NCBI GenBank assembly: GCA_030447955.1
Contig: JAUJNY010000004.1
Coordinates: 190,039 to 254,038 of the forward strand
DNA: 64,000 bases
DNA from: Jiangellales bacterium
GTDB taxonomy: Bacteria > Actinomycetota > Actinomycetes > Jiangellales > Jiangellaceae
Direction of reading: 5' to 3'
Part shown: piece by piece, positions 16,547 through 24,698 of the stretch
How positions within the stretch are numbered: the first letter of the stretch is position 1
Layout of the letters: each line of letters opens with the position of its first letter
The notes under the pieces: model-generated
What the model saw: the letters and a program-made list of their open reading frames with translations, nothing else
Databases searched by the model: none
What the model was told of the DNA's origin: nothing
Program-made: the position numbers and the translations under genes

Positions 16547-17014
16547 TCAGTCGAGGTCGCCCTGCTCGATACGGGCAAGCCGCTGGGAGCGGACGAGCTT
16601 GTCGGTCTCGATCTCGGGGAGGCCAACCTCCCGCCACAGCGCGGCGAAGACGCCGGTGACGTCACGCTGGCTGATGATGCCGACCAGCGAGTCCCCCTCG
16701 CCGACCACCGGCAGGTGCCGGATCCAGTGCTGGGCCATGACCCGAGCGGCGTCACGTACCGGTGCGTCGGGGGTAGTCGTCACGACGTCCTTGCTCATCA
16801 CGTCACCGAGGGTCGTACTGGCAAGGTCGGCGCCGCGGGCCACTGCCTTGAGCACGTCGCGCTCGGTCACGATGCCGACGATCCGCTCGTCGTCGACCAC
16901 GACGAGGGAGCCGGTCTGCTCCCGCCACATCAGCTCGGCTGCCGCGCGCAGGGTGTTGGCCGTCGACTCCGTAACGGCTGCCTGGGTCATGATCTCCGCA
17001 ACGCGCACGAGCAT
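16547..17014 (-). CDS. CBS domain pair protein
   Basis: A 155-residue protein made of two CBS motifs (residues about 8-65 and 72-130), each ending in the typical GIVTERDVLK and GIISQRDVTG. There is no other domain, so it is a stand-alone Bateman module likely to bind an adenine nucleotide. The stretch of about 150 bp between it and the SAF gene holds only a weak hairpin. Confidence 0.88.
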   Translation of the reverse strand: MLVRVAEIMTQAAVTESTANTLRAAAELMWREQTGSLVVVDDERIVGIVTERDVLKAVARGADLASTTLGDVMSKDVVTTTPDAPVRDAARVMAQHWIRHLPVVGEGDSLVGIISQRDVTGVFAALWREVGLPEIETDKLVRSQRLARIEQGDLD

Positions 17015-17081
17015 CCGCTCCTCGAGATCGGCTACGTGGCGGTCAGCCTAGCGACGGCGCTGCGAGTGGCATCCGTCGAGG

Positions 17082-20000
17082 TCAGCCGAGACGTCGCTGG
17101 AGCGCCCAGTCGAAGGCCTCCCGGACCCGCTCCACCTCCCCGTCGGGGTCGCGCAACCAGTCGGCGGTCCACAGCCGGTGCACCGACCAGCCGAGGCGCT
17201 CGAGCCGCTCGGGGCGCAGCCGGTCACGCTCGCGGACGCTGGGGAGCGCGGCCCAGGCTGGTCCGTCCGTCTCGACGGCGAGCACGGACCGCTCGGGCCG
17301 CTGCGGATCGTGCAGGGCGAGCCGTACGGCGCAGCCCGGGCCACCGCAGCCGGCGATGACCGGCAGCCCCGCGCTCAGCAACCGTTGGAAGACATCGGCC
17401 TCGAGCGGGTCGAGGTCACTCGCAGGCACGCGCCCGTCGCCCGGGAGCGGACCGCCGCCGGCCGCGTACGTCAACAGCTCGTGCATCGCCCGCGCCCCGG
17501 GGGCATGCAGCAACGCCGGGTCGAGGTCGCTCGCGGCGAAGGAGGAGACGACCGTAAGGCGCCCGCGTGCCCGGGTGAGCGCGACGGCGAGGGCCCGCTC
17601 GCCGTCCGGGCCGCTCAGCGGGCCAAACCGGTGCAGCAGGCGTCCGGTCGACCTGCGGCCGTACCCGACCGAGATGATGACGGCGTCGCGGGTGTCGCCC
17701 TGCGCGCGCTCGACGTCCTTGACGAAGAACCGTTCCGGACGCTCGGGTGCGAAGAACCCCTCCCCGGAGGGGTGGGCCGCCAGAGTCCGGCGCAGCCGGT
17801 CGGCCACCCGCTCGGCGTGGGTACGGGCGAGGGTGAGCACGCCCAGCGACTCTTCCGGACGCTGCTGCGCATGCTCCAGCACCAGCTCGACGACGCGGTC
17901 GACCTCGCCGTCGACGTTGTCCTGCTGGCCATCGCCCGCGGGCGCCTGGCCAGCGAGCACCCAGCGCAGCCGATCCGTCGGCTCCGGGCCGGGCAGCGTC
18001 CGCAGCGTGGAGCCGTACCAGCGGGCGTGGGCGAAACCGGACACCCGCTCGTCGGCACTGCGGTGGTCCTCACGCAGTGGCCGGACCGGCAGCAGCCCGG
18101 AGAGGGCGTCGAAGATGCTACGTGGCGGCGGCAGCGCCGGCTCTGCCCCGGCGGGATCGAGCGTGCGGCCGGGCGGAGGCAACAGCCTGTCGTCGCCGAA
18201 GGCGAGTACACGCTGCGCTCGCATCAGCGCGGGGACGGCCGGCGCGATGGCCAGCCGGCTCGCCTCGGCGATCACCACGACGTCGAAGAGACGCTGCGCA
18301 GGCAGCACGCGCGCCACCTCTAGCGGTGAGACCACCCAGCACGGCTTGGCGGCGAGGATCACGTCGGGCGCGGCCGCCACCAGGTCGGCCGGGGTCGTGC
18401 CTGTTGCCGCCCCCCGGGCTCGGCTGGCGACCTGCGCGGCCTGCCCGGGATTGGCCTGCCGGGCGGCGGCAGCTCGAGCGGCATGGGCGGCCGCGATCCG
18501 GGATGCGGTGCCCGCCAGCTGCGCGCGGTCGGCGGCCCGGTACGCCCCGAGGACACGGTCGAGGTCGGTGCCGTTGCATCGGCCGTACGCGCTGTCGCCC
18601 GCCCGGACAAGCGCGAGCAGCGAGCAGTGCCAGGCGTGGTCGTACGTCGCCACAGCCGTGGCGGCGTCCGCCCGCTCGCCCCGTAGCGCGTCGTGGAGCG
18701 GGGACAGCCCCGCATCGTCGAGCAGCGCGCGCAGCTCGGCGACCCGCGGCAGGCTGAGCAGCGTGGTCTGGTCGGCGGCCAGCCGCGCCAGCTCGTCGCT
18801 GAGCTCGTCGAAGGGCAGGTCCTCCGGGTCGAGACCGGGCCGGTCGCAGGCGAGGGCGGAGAGGTCAGCGCTGACCGCGGCGGAGGCGTCCAGGGCCGCG
18901 TCCAGCGTCGGACCGATGCGCGGGGGCCGCCCGTCGCGGGACAGCGCCTGCCAATCGGCCAGTTGGCGGCGGGCTGCTACCAGGGCGGCGTGCAGGTCGG
19001 CCGGTGCCGGTGGCGGCGCGTCGGCAAGCAGCAGCTCGGCGGCCGCGCTCCGGGCGCGCCGCCGCGCGAGCATGCCCACGTGCCCACTGCCTCCCGGCGG
19101 CCGATGGCGCCAGGAGACCTCGGCGGTGGCGGCGACAAGGTCGTCCAGCGGCGCGTCCCAGACGTCGGCGGAGAAGCACTCGAGGGTTTCGCGCACCCCG
19201 GCGAGCAGCGCGAGCAGCTGGCTCACGTGGCGGGGCCGGTGCGGTGCGGGAAGACCCACCTCGAGCGCTGCGCGGGTGCCCGCGTCACGGCAGGCCAGCA
19301 GGCCGCCGGCCCGCAGCCGATCGACCGCGCCCGCCAAGGCGCGGGCCCGGTCCCCCGCCCACACCGGCGCGCCCCACCAGGGGCTGTCCGCTTCGGTACG
19401 CGAGAAGGCGCCGAGCTCGCCGAGCTCCCGCAGCGCCGCGCGGATGCTCGCCTGCCGATCGCCGTGCAGCTCGGCCATGGTCTCCCCGGACAAGCGCAGC
19501 GCCGTACGGGCGGACGCGGGTGTGCCGGTCGCCGCTGCCTGCGCGGCGTACACGCTCACGCCCCACGGCGCCCGCGGGCCGTGCATGACCTCCCGATGCC
19601 GACCGAGGCGTTCCCGCAGGTCCGCGACCGGGTGGCGCCCGACGCCGGGCGCGGCCGTGCTCGGGGCGTCCTCCCTCCCGGCGTCGGCCGTACGGTCAGG
19701 AGCGTCCTGCGCCGCCGTCGCCAGCACGTGCAGCAGGGCCGGATCGGAGGCGTCCCGCGCGTCCAGGACCGCCGCACCGAGACCGACCGCGGCGAGCCGC
19801 TCGACCAGGGCGTCGAGGGCCGCCCGCTTCTCGGCGACGACGAGGAACCGGCCGCCGCGGGCGACCAGCGCACCGGCCAGTGCGGCCACCGTCTGCGTCG
19901 TGCCGGTGCCGGGAGGGGCGTGGACCAGCCCGTGAGCGCCGTGGAGGACGGAGTCGAGCACCGCCCACTGGTCGGAGTCGAGGTCCACGACCAGCGCCTC

Positions 20001-20873
20001 GCTGTCCGGTGCCCGGACGCCTGCGGCGGACCTGGCAGCGTCGGACCTGGCAGCGTCGGACCCGGAGGCACCGCGCACCGCTCGCCCGGCGCCGGGGTCC
20101 CCGACCAAAGCGGCGAGCACGTCGCTTGCTTCGGCCAGCCGGCCGGCGTTGGCCACGTCACGTTGTAGGCGCAGCGGGGCGTCGGTGTAGCACCCGAGCA
20201 CGGCGCGGTGAGCGATCGTGAAGCCCTCGGCCACGTGTGCCGGCGCATGGTCGTGCAGCCGGTCGACCACGGTTCGGTAGCGCAGCAACCCGTGCGCGTC
20301 GAGCAGATCGGCGGGGTGCACGCGCACTCCCAGCTCGGCGCGCAAGTGGTGCAACAGGACAGGGTTGACCTGCGGCTCACCGTGCAGCTGAAGGATCACG
20401 TCGGGGTCAACAGTGGCCTCCGGCATGACCCGCAGCCGCCTCAGCAGCACCGGCGCAGCCGGCCGTGGTCCCGGGTGGCCACCCCATGTCGCCAGCCCCA
20501 TCGCCAGGTAGGCGCACTCCACTCCGCGCTCTTCGCCCAGCTCGTCGGCCGCAGCGGCCAGGACCTGCGCCGCACGCTGGGCTGGTCCACCGGGCTCGTC
20601 CGGATACAGCCGGCTGACGGCGACGCGGGCGCCAGCCAACAGCGCCTCGCGCGGCTCGGCCGCGGCCGATGCGAGGTCGAGGGTGGCGACCTCTGCGGAC
20701 GAGCCGTAGAGAAGCGGGTCACGGCCGGCAAGGGCCGCGAGCTCGGTGGACCAGCGCGCCAGTGCTGCGCGCACCAGCTCGCCGCGGTCTGCCCCGGTCA
20801 CCGGCTCGCGGGCAACCGGGACGCGAGCCGCCCGCGAGCCGGCGCCGCCGGGCGGCACCTCGAGCTGAGTCAC
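17082..20873 (-). CDS. SF1-like helicase/nuclease with degenerate ATPase motifs
   Basis: A 1263-residue protein. It resembles DUF4011-type superfamily 1 helicases: an N-terminal domain (residues about 30-270), a helicase core, REDHRSAD and QGDTRDAVIIS motifs, LTRARGRL (motif VI), and a C-terminal Vsr/MTES_1575-like endonuclease domain (VETDGPAW, then RDRLRPERLERLGWSVHRLW). Two key sites are altered. The P-loop reads PPGTGTTQT, with Thr in place of the Walker A Lys. Motif II reads VVIAEAS instead of DEAS. Both changes are seen directly in the DNA. It may be an ATPase-dead scaffold or use an unusual mechanism. It is a single gene with no obvious partners. Confidence 0.82.
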   Translation of the reverse strand: MTQLEVPPGGAGSRAARVPVAREPVTGADRGELVRAALARWSTELAALAGRDPLLYGSSAEVATLDLASAAAEPREALLAGARVAVSRLYPDEPGGPAQRAAQVLAAAADELGEERGVECAYLAMGLATWGGHPGPRPAAPVLLRRLRVMPEATVDPDVILQLHGEPQVNPVLLHHLRAELGVRVHPADLLDAHGLLRYRTVVDRLHDHAPAHVAEGFTIAHRAVLGCYTDAPLRLQRDVANAGRLAEASDVLAALVGDPGAGRAVRGASGSDAARSDAARSAAGVRAPDSEALVVDLDSDQWAVLDSVLHGAHGLVHAPPGTGTTQTVAALAGALVARGGRFLVVAEKRAALDALVERLAAVGLGAAVLDARDASDPALLHVLATAAQDAPDRTADAGREDAPSTAAPGVGRHPVADLRERLGRHREVMHGPRAPWGVSVYAAQAAATGTPASARTALRLSGETMAELHGDRQASIRAALRELGELGAFSRTEADSPWWGAPVWAGDRARALAGAVDRLRAGGLLACRDAGTRAALEVGLPAPHRPRHVSQLLALLAGVRETLECFSADVWDAPLDDLVAATAEVSWRHRPPGGSGHVGMLARRRARSAAAELLLADAPPPAPADLHAALVAARRQLADWQALSRDGRPPRIGPTLDAALDASAAVSADLSALACDRPGLDPEDLPFDELSDELARLAADQTTLLSLPRVAELRALLDDAGLSPLHDALRGERADAATAVATYDHAWHCSLLALVRAGDSAYGRCNGTDLDRVLGAYRAADRAQLAGTASRIAAAHAARAAAARQANPGQAAQVASRARGAATGTTPADLVAAAPDVILAAKPCWVVSPLEVARVLPAQRLFDVVVIAEASRLAIAPAVPALMRAQRVLAFGDDRLLPPPGRTLDPAGAEPALPPPRSIFDALSGLLPVRPLREDHRSADERVSGFAHARWYGSTLRTLPGPEPTDRLRWVLAGQAPAGDGQQDNVDGEVDRVVELVLEHAQQRPEESLGVLTLARTHAERVADRLRRTLAAHPSGEGFFAPERPERFFVKDVERAQGDTRDAVIISVGYGRRSTGRLLHRFGPLSGPDGERALAVALTRARGRLTVVSSFAASDLDPALLHAPGARAMHELLTYAAGGGPLPGDGRVPASDLDPLEADVFQRLLSAGLPVIAGCGGPGCAVRLALHDPQRPERSVLAVETDGPAWAALPSVRERDRLRPERLERLGWSVHRLWTADWLRDPDGEVERVREAFDWALQRRLG

Positions 20874-20989
20874 GGCGGCGGCTCCTCGTCCAGGTCCTCC
20901 CGGCGAGGCTAACCGCGGGCGGCGGCACAGCCGGGTGCGGCGCGCCGCGCGCCGTCGTACCGGTCAGCGCAGGTCAGTTGCGCTGTATC

Positions 20990-21002
20990 GTCCACAGTGG
21001 AC
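20990..21002. promoter_or_regulatory. Palindrome upstream of padR-like gene
   Basis: GTCCAC-A-GTGGAC is a perfect 13-base palindrome ending 15 bases before the ATG of the PadR gene. It overlaps the expected promoter/leader region and is a candidate autoregulatory operator. Confidence 0.5.
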
Positions 21003-21017
21003 TATCCGGAGGTGGTC

Positions 21018-21560
21018 ATGCCAGAGGCGGTCAACGCCACGGCCGGGGCGCTGCTGGGCTTCCTGCGGCAGGGGCCGTTGACCGGCTACCAGCTGGCGGC
21101 ACAGGCGCAGGAGCGCATCGGCGGCTACTGGACGGTAACCCGTAGCCAGGTCTACCGCGAGCTCGCCACGATGGCCGACAAGGGCCTCGTCCGGCGGGGT
21201 CCGACCGGGGCGCGGGAAAGCCAGCCGTACGCGCTCACGCGGGCGGGGCACGCTGCCTTCGCCGGCTGGCTGGCGCGGGAGCCCGAGCCGGAGAACCTGC
21301 GCATCCCACTGTTGCTACGGCTCGCCTTCATCGACGCGCTCGATCGGGACCAGCTGCGAACGGTGCTGGCCCGCCACCGCGAGGAGCATGCGGCGCGACT
21401 CACCGCGTACGAGCAGCGAGCCAGCGCGCTTGCTGACGCGGGCGTGCCCGAGGAGCAGTGGCTGCCGCTGCGCTTCGGCATCCGCTACGAGCGCGCGGCC
21501 CTGGGGTGGTTCGGCGAGCTGCCGGAGGACTTACGACCGCGCGGTGACGACACTCAGTAG
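21018..21560 (+). CDS. PadR family transcriptional regulator
   Basis: A 180-residue PadR protein. A winged HTH (GALLGFLRQGPLTGYQLAAQ, then TRSQVYRELATMADKGLV) is followed by the effector domain PadR-C (YALTRAGHAAFAGWLARE and a helical C-terminus). ATG 21018 is chosen over the upstream GTG because GGAGGTG lies 4 bases before it. No obvious target gene lies next to it; the palindrome just upstream suggests autoregulation. It converges with the small lipoprotein gene, overlapping by 7 bp. Confidence 0.88.
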   Translation: MPEAVNATAGALLGFLRQGPLTGYQLAAQAQERIGGYWTVTRSQVYRELATMADKGLVRRGPTGARESQPYALTRAGHAAFAGWLAREPEPENLRIPLLLRLAFIDALDRDQLRTVLARHREEHAARLTAYEQRASALADAGVPEEQWLPLRFGIRYERAALGWFGELPEDLRPRGDDTQ

Positions 21561-21766
21561 CCGCCGTCGTCCTCTTCCTCGACGTCCTCTTCCTCGCCGC
21601 CCTCTTCGCCGTCGTCGCCCTCTTCGCCGCCCTCACCGGGGACGATCGGCGTCTCCTCCCGAGCGCATCCCGGGAGCAGCAGGGCCAGCAGGGAGACCCC
21701 TGCGCCAGCCATCACTGCACGCCGGCTGACCACCCTGTCGTGAATGCGTCGCAGGTCCTGCTCCAT
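21554..21766 (-). CDS. Small acidic lipoprotein, possible Tat substrate
   Basis: A 70-residue protein. The N-terminus has a twin-arginine-like SRRAVMAG, a hydrophobic stretch and a lipobox LLPGC (Cys near residue 37). The mature 33 residues are almost all Glu, Asp and Gly. It has GGAGGTGG upstream of ATG 21766. It is probably a membrane-anchored polyanionic peptide. No function is recognised; the tail could bind divalent cations. Confidence 0.7.
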   Translation of the reverse strand: MEQDLRRIHDRVVSRRAVMAGAGVSLLALLLPGCAREETPIVPGEGGEEGDDGEEGGEEEDVEEEDDGGY

Positions 21767-22008
21767 GGCCACCTCCAGTCCGGACCCTCGACCGGGGGGT
21801 GGCGCGCCAGCCCGTACGGCGGGGGATGTGTCGTGTTGGCGCCCACTATGCACCTCAACAGCTGCCTGCGGCAGGGCCTCGAGGCGACATGACCCGCGTT
21901 GCGTTTTCCGGACGCTCCTCCGGTGATACTCCCGGTACGGGCGGACGTGCGGTGCTCAACCGAGTGTCGAGGCCGCTGAGACACCTCTCAATGCAACGGG
22001 AGCGACGA

Positions 22009-22896
22009 ATGACCGAACAGCAGACAAGTCCGGCGCAAGGCTCGGCCGCGGCTCAGTTGAAGCAATTGATCAAGGACCGGGCCAGCCAAGGGCTGGGACT
22101 GGCGGCGACGGCGACCGGCCAGAAGGCTGGCACGGTCGCGCAGGCCGTGCGCCAGACCGGCCAGGAGATGCGCTCGCAGGGCCAGGACAGCCAAGGCCAA
22201 CGCGCAGACCAGGTGGCCCAGCCGGTGCAGAAGTTCAGCGGCTACCTCAGCCAAACCGACCCGCAGCAGCTGACGGAGACCGTCAAGCAAGCGAAGCCAA
22301 AGCTCAGCCAGCAGGTTCAGCAGCTGAAGACACAAGCGGGCACCAAGCTGGCGGAGCAGGCCGACACGCGATCGACGCAGGCCGGGCAGGGCATCACCTC
22401 GCTGAACCAGGCAATGCGTCAGACCAGCCAGCAGCTACGCGCGCAGGGCGAGGAGGGACAGGCCCTCGCGCTGGACGCCCTGCTGGACAAGGTCGAGCCG
22501 CTGGGCCCCTACCTCACCCAGGCCGACGCTGACCGGCTCAAGAGCGACGCCGCGACGTACGGCCGGCAGGCGAAGGAGAAGCTCACCAAGGTCACCAGCG
22601 CCGTCAGCCAAAAGAAGCAGACCACAGCCACGAAGAGCTCGGAGGCCGCCAAGCAGACCGTGACCGGCCTGCGGCAGAGCCCGCTGCTGCCCCTCATGGG
22701 CGTGGTGGCCGGCGGTGTCCTGGCTCGGCGGAAGCTCGCGAAGTCCGGCCAGCAGCCGCCGGCGCCCGAGCCGGTGCCCGTGGAGGCGACCGAGACGGTC
22801 ACCGTCGTTAAGACCGACCCGGTGATCGACCCAGCTATCCCGGCGACGCCGACCACCGTGCCGGCGGCACCAAGGACGCGGGGGACCGTGCGCTGA
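22009..22896 (+). CDS. Gln/Ala-rich coiled-coil protein with internal repeat
   Basis: A 295-residue protein rich in Gln, Ala, Lys and Thr with no Trp or Cys. Two halves look duplicated: RQTGQEMRSQGQ...YLSQTDPQQLTETVKQAK (about 50-100) and RQTSQQLRAQGE...YLTQADADRLKSDAAT (about 130-180). A single hydrophobic segment, PLLPLMGVVAGGVLARR, near residue 232 may be a membrane anchor, followed by a Pro/Thr/Val tail. GGGAG precedes ATG 22009. The helical repeats resemble phasin or apolipoprotein-like surfaces, but I cannot assign a family. A 17-bp-stem terminator follows. Confidence 0.75.
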   Translation: MTEQQTSPAQGSAAAQLKQLIKDRASQGLGLAATATGQKAGTVAQAVRQTGQEMRSQGQDSQGQRADQVAQPVQKFSGYLSQTDPQQLTETVKQAKPKLSQQVQQLKTQAGTKLAEQADTRSTQAGQGITSLNQAMRQTSQQLRAQGEEGQALALDALLDKVEPLGPYLTQADADRLKSDAATYGRQAKEKLTKVTSAVSQKKQTTATKSSEAAKQTVTGLRQSPLLPLMGVVAGGVLARRKLAKSGQQPPAPEPVPVEATETVTVVKTDPVIDPAIPATPTTVPAAPRTRGTVR

Positions 22897-22917
22897 CAAG
22901 CGCGTCTTCTGCAACGG

Positions 22918-22957
22918 TGCAGGCCCCGACAGCCACGTCCGGCTGTCGGGGCCTGCA
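22918..22957 (+). terminator. Strong terminator hairpin
   Basis: Perfect 17-base arms (22918-22934 and 22941-22957) with the loop ACGTCC, beginning 21 bases after the coiled-coil gene stop. There is no T tract. Confidence 0.9.
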
Positions 22958-23196
22958 TCAGTTGGCGCCGCCTTGGCGCCGCCGCAGGGCCCTTATGAAT
23001 TCCTGTGCTGTCACTCAGGCGTGTGCCGTCGCGACCTGACTGCTCAATTCCTTACGCGCTGCTTTCAATTCGGTGAACGCTCCTACAGATGCCACTACGC
23101 CAACGTTCCTTATCTGTAAGGGTTTATTCGACCAATCTGTGCTGGACTGGCCCTCCATCAGTTACCAGAGCTTGACCGGTCGAAGGAGTTGGCAAC

Positions 23197-24420
23197 ATGA
23201 AGAGTCGTGTACGAAAACTAGGCGTCGGCGCCCTGTCGGTGATGACGCTTGTGGGCGCCAGCACAGTCGCGCACGTCCAAGGATCGAGCGCCCAAGTCCA
23301 GTGGTTAGCTGCGGGCGTCCAAGAGTCCGCTACCGACGCTAGCGTCGTGCCGGGACGCGGGCCCCACCGGGGCGCCGCCTTCGCTATGACCAACCGCAGC
23401 ACGGGCAACGAGATCATCACCTACCGGCGAGCCGCTGACGGGACGTTGACACGTGTCGGCCGCGTTTCCACCCGCGGGACGGGTATCGGAGTCGACCTGG
23501 ACACGCAGGGCGGGTTGCGGCTCGCTAGGCACCACCGTTTCCTGTACGCGGCCAACGCCGGCAGTGACAACATCTCGGTCTTCGCCGTGGACGGAACACG
23601 TCTCACGTTCCTGCAGAAGATCTACGCGGGCGATCAGCCGCTCAGCATCACCGTCCATGGCAACTTGCTCTATGTCCTGGACGGGTCGGTTGCCGGCAAC
23701 GGCATCCGCGGGTTCGCGGTGGCTCGTGACGGCACCTTGTCGCACTTGGGTCACTCGTTCAGGGAGCTGAGCTCACCCATTGCGGTCCCTGGACAAGTGA
23801 AGTTCAGTCCAGACGGCCGACTCCTCCTCGTGACGCACAAGACGACCAACGTGCTGCTGCCGCCAAAGAACGCCATTGACGTGTTCCGAGTCCGGGACGA
23901 CGGCACGACGAGGCCGTTGCCGCGGCGGGAAGCCTCGCACGGCCTTCGACCTTTCAGCTTGGATTTCCGCAATAACCGCGAGCTTCTCGTCGTCGAGTCC
24001 TTCAACGCTGCGCCCAACGCCTCGGCCGTTTCCTCCTACCGGGTTCGGTCAAAAGGCAGTCTCGATGTCATCAGCGGCTCGATCCGCAATCGACAGACGG
24101 ACGCGTGCTGGGTAGTCATCACCAAGGATGACCGTTACGCCTACGTAGCGAACTTCGGCAGCGGCACGATCTCCAGTTACAAGTTCAACTCCGCCGGCGA
24201 AGTCCGCCTGCTCGATGCCAAGGCGGCCTCTTTCGGCATCAACAGCCAGCCCGTGGACCTCAACCTGGCTGCCAAGAGCCGCTACCTCTACCTGCTCCTC
24301 AGGGGCACCGGTGGAGTCGCCGCCCTCAAGGTCCACGACGATGGCAGTCTTTCTCGGCTGAACCTGGTGACTGGAGGTGTCCCGGTCGCGGACGGGGCGT
24401 CGGGCATGGTCGCCTACTGA
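23197..24420 (+). CDS. Secreted lactonase-like beta-propeller protein
   Basis: A 407-residue protein with a signal peptide (residues 1-32, MKSRVRK then a hydrophobic run) and seven-bladed propeller repeats of the YncE/6-phosphogluconolactonase type. Blade motifs recur as RFLYAANAGSDNISVF, RYAYVANFGSGTISSY and RYLYLLLRGTGG. A GAAGGAG lies about 8 bases before ATG 23197. The family is loosely named lactonase, but exported members mostly have no known activity. The upstream 240 bp is AT-richer than the average here. Confidence 0.85.
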   Translation: MKSRVRKLGVGALSVMTLVGASTVAHVQGSSAQVQWLAAGVQESATDASVVPGRGPHRGAAFAMTNRSTGNEIITYRRAADGTLTRVGRVSTRGTGIGVDLDTQGGLRLARHHRFLYAANAGSDNISVFAVDGTRLTFLQKIYAGDQPLSITVHGNLLYVLDGSVAGNGIRGFAVARDGTLSHLGHSFRELSSPIAVPGQVKFSPDGRLLLVTHKTTNVLLPPKNAIDVFRVRDDGTTRPLPRREASHGLRPFSLDFRNNRELLVVESFNAAPNASAVSSYRVRSKGSLDVISGSIRNRQTDACWVVITKDDRYAYVANFGSGTISSYKFNSAGEVRLLDAKAASFGINSQPVDLNLAAKSRYLYLLLRGTGGVAALKVHDDGSLSRLNLVTGGVPVADGASGMVAY

Positions 24421-24471
24421 CGGGCCCAGAGAGTCGCGGCGCGGCACAGGCTGCGCGCATGACGACAGGGA

Positions 24472-24498
24472 TGTAGGGGCCGACTTCCGGCCCCTACA
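24472..24498 (+). terminator. Terminator after beta-propeller gene
   Basis: Perfect 11-base arms (24472-24482 and 24488-24498, TGTAGGGGCCG and its complement) with a 5-base loop. It separates the propeller gene from the his leader. Confidence 0.85.
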
Positions 24499-24555
24499 GC
24501 TCTGTCTCGCGCAGGGCAGGACGAGTCCCGCAGCGGTTGATGTATCGTCCCCGCC

Positions 24556-24618
24556 ATGACGTGCTCTGTCGTCCGCCGCCATCACCACAGCCCGTGGGCT
24601 GCTGGAGCGCGCGCGTAG
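24556..24618 (+). CDS. his operon leader peptide (three His codons)
   Basis: A 20-codon ORF encodes a peptide with the run RRHHHSPW; the His codons are CAT-CAC-CAC at 24580-24588. A -10-like TATCGT (24543-24548) ends 7 bases before the ATG, so the leader may be translated from a leaderless mRNA. Thirty bases after its stop is an intrinsic terminator and then hisG. By analogy with enteric his attenuation, ribosome stalling at the His run would control whether the terminator forms. The role is inferred, but the arrangement is hard to explain otherwise. Confidence 0.8.
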   Translation: MTCSVVRRHHHSPWAAGARA

Positions 24619-24648
24619 CGACTGACGTCGACACGTCCTCGTACCTCC

Positions 24649-24680
24649 GAGGCCCACCCGATCCGGGTGGGCCTCTTTCT
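24649..24680 (+). terminator. his attenuator terminator
   Basis: Perfect 11-base arms GAGGCCCACCC (24649-24659) and GGGTGGGCCTC (24665-24675) with a 5-base loop are followed by TTTCT, a real T tract, rare in this window. It lies 18 bases before hisG. The leader segment GTGGGC (24594-24599), just 3' of the His codons, can pair with GCCCAC in the left arm as an antiterminator. AGCCC (24589-24593) can instead pair with GGGCT (24596-24600). Confidence 0.85.
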
Positions 24681-24698
24681 ATGTCTGGAGACGTCCTC

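Noticed and set aside
17356..19935. Long open frame opposite the helicase gene, plus-strand, about 859 codons
   Set aside because: It is Ser/Arg/Ala-rich with no family features and mirrors the GC-biased third positions of the real gene on the other strand.
23073..23342. ORF overlapping the start of the propeller gene
   Set aside because: It crosses the Shine-Dalgarno and signal peptide of the real gene in another frame and has no family look.
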